A DNA stretch of 6,900 nt from Candidatus Omnitrophota bacterium (lineage in GTDB: Bacteria > Hinthialibacterota > Hinthialibacteria > Hinthialibacterales > JAKPRU01). Below are positions 6,388 to 6,900 of this stretch, piece after piece. The stretch lies in the NCBI GenBank assembly GCA_029557025.1, contig JAKPRU010001091.1, forward strand, positions 1-6,900, in the 5' to 3' direction. The notes under the pieces are model-generated. The model had not been told where the DNA came from and did not search any database. It worked only from the letters and a program-made list of their open reading frames with translations. Within the stretch, counting starts at the first letter, position 1. Each line of letters starts with the position of its first letter. Made by a program: the position numbers and the translations under genes.

Positions 6388-6900
6388 TCATTTTGATCCA
6401 AGTCCTCTTCGGACAGCGATCACAATCCCCAGCAGAATAACAACCCCAAATCCGGCGATTGTCCAGAGGACTGTTCGAGTATAGAGGTCAGGTTCCCGTT
6501 CCTCGGAAGGTGGAGGATCAATTGCCTGCGCGGGAACGGGCTGCTCGCCAATCGGTGCGGACTCGGCTCCGAATTCCACAACCTGCTCGCTGTACCCGAA
6601 CAGGAGATCCGTGAACGGATTCTCGGAAGCCGTTCCCACCGTCTCCCCGGACAGGCCGGAAGCGAGGATCTGGCCGATCTCCATTTTCACGAGCGGGTTC
6701 TCCGCATCAAAACCGGCCAATTCAATCACCTGCGATCGCATGGTGGAATCCCAACGAAGAGGCATAGGCGTCCCCATTATCAGGCTTCGGTTCAGGCCGC
6801 ATTCGCACGATGCGCCAACCAGCCCAAGCAACGAAAAAAGGCGGCTTTCAACAATCTCGTCTCGGTGCAAAACCGGCCCCATCCTGCGCCCTCTTCCGTA
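6388..6900 (-). CDS. Membrane-anchored protein of unknown function with CEC motif (5' end outside window)
   Basis: I do not recognise this family. The frame is open to the right edge with no stop, so the ATG at 6882 may be internal and the protein longer than 164 residues. Numbering from that ATG, there is a moderately hydrophobic segment (15-25), then ASCECGLNRS with Cys26 and Cys28, then an alpha/beta-looking region (45-105) containing GFDAENPLVKMEIGQIL and NPFTDLLFGYSEQVVEFG. A Pro/Glu-rich linker follows (106-132), then one membrane helix (137-157) and a basic tail RRGLGSK. This predicts a soluble domain outside the cytoplasm, held by a C-terminal anchor. The Cys pair, the segment with 'I..G.S.E' spacing and the C-terminal helix recall CcmH-like redox proteins faintly, but the LRCxxC core is missing, so I do not assign it. 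Its place first in the cluster suggests an exported partner of the ABC system. Confidence 0.75.
   Translation of the reverse strand, partial: YGRGRRMGPVLHRDEIVESRLFSLLGLVGASCECGLNRSLIMGTPMPLRWDSTMRSQVIELAGFDAENPLVKMEIGQILASGLSGETVGTASENPFTDLLFGYSEQVVEFGAESAPIGEQPVPAQAIDPPPSEEREPDLYTRTVLWTIAGFGVVILLGIVIAVRRGLGSK

Noticed and set aside
1..6900. CRISPR array, tRNA or rRNA
   Set aside because: No regularly spaced identical repeats and no cloverleaf or rRNA-like stretch was seen; nearly the whole window is coding.

Overview
The window holds one minus-strand gene cluster, about 53% GC where I counted, covering roughly positions 200 to 6900. A short, unrelated-looking piece of very GC-rich DNA occupies about positions 1 to 200. 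I see no RNA gene, CRISPR array, insertion sequence or complete promoter. Reading minus-strand, the transcription order is: (1) the 3' part of a gene for a membrane-anchored protein of unknown function with a Cys-Glu-Cys motif (6900 to 6388); (2) an FtsX/MacB-type ABC permease (6340 to 5186); (3) its LolD/MacB-type ATPase (5183 to 4518); (4) a giant secreted protein (from 4493 leftwards) with two PQQ-type beta-propellers, a class I methyltransferase-like domain between them and a malectin-like domain at the C-terminal end. The gaps are 47, 2 and 24 nt, so the four genes look like one operon whose promoter lies beyond the right edge.

The organism is probably a Gram-negative, moderate-GC environmental bacterium. 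Very large exported PQQ-propeller proteins, with extra domains inserted and malectin-like ends, are familiar from Planctomycetota and related or candidate phyla. That assignment is inference from architecture, not from a marker gene.

The left end is different. Bases 3 to 197 read on the plus strand as 65 codons of an ABC-2 family (DrrB-like) drug-exporter permease. GC is about 69% and 61 of 65 codons end in G or C, as in an actinobacterium. Around 195 to 212 this switches abruptly, in frame on neither gene's account, to the antisense of the propeller gene. The last 47 residues of the long minus-strand reading frame are therefore the reverse complement of the permease fragment and almost certainly not its natural C-terminus. 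A chimeric contig join is the simplest explanation; a real recombination breakpoint is possible.

Functionally, the permease and ATPase should form a homodimeric type VII (mechanotransmission) ABC system acting on the periplasm or outer envelope. The propeller protein and the CxC protein would be its extracytoplasmic partners. The cargo cannot be read from the sequence. CxC motifs in the exposed parts of three of the four proteins are the main hint of shared thiol or metal chemistry.
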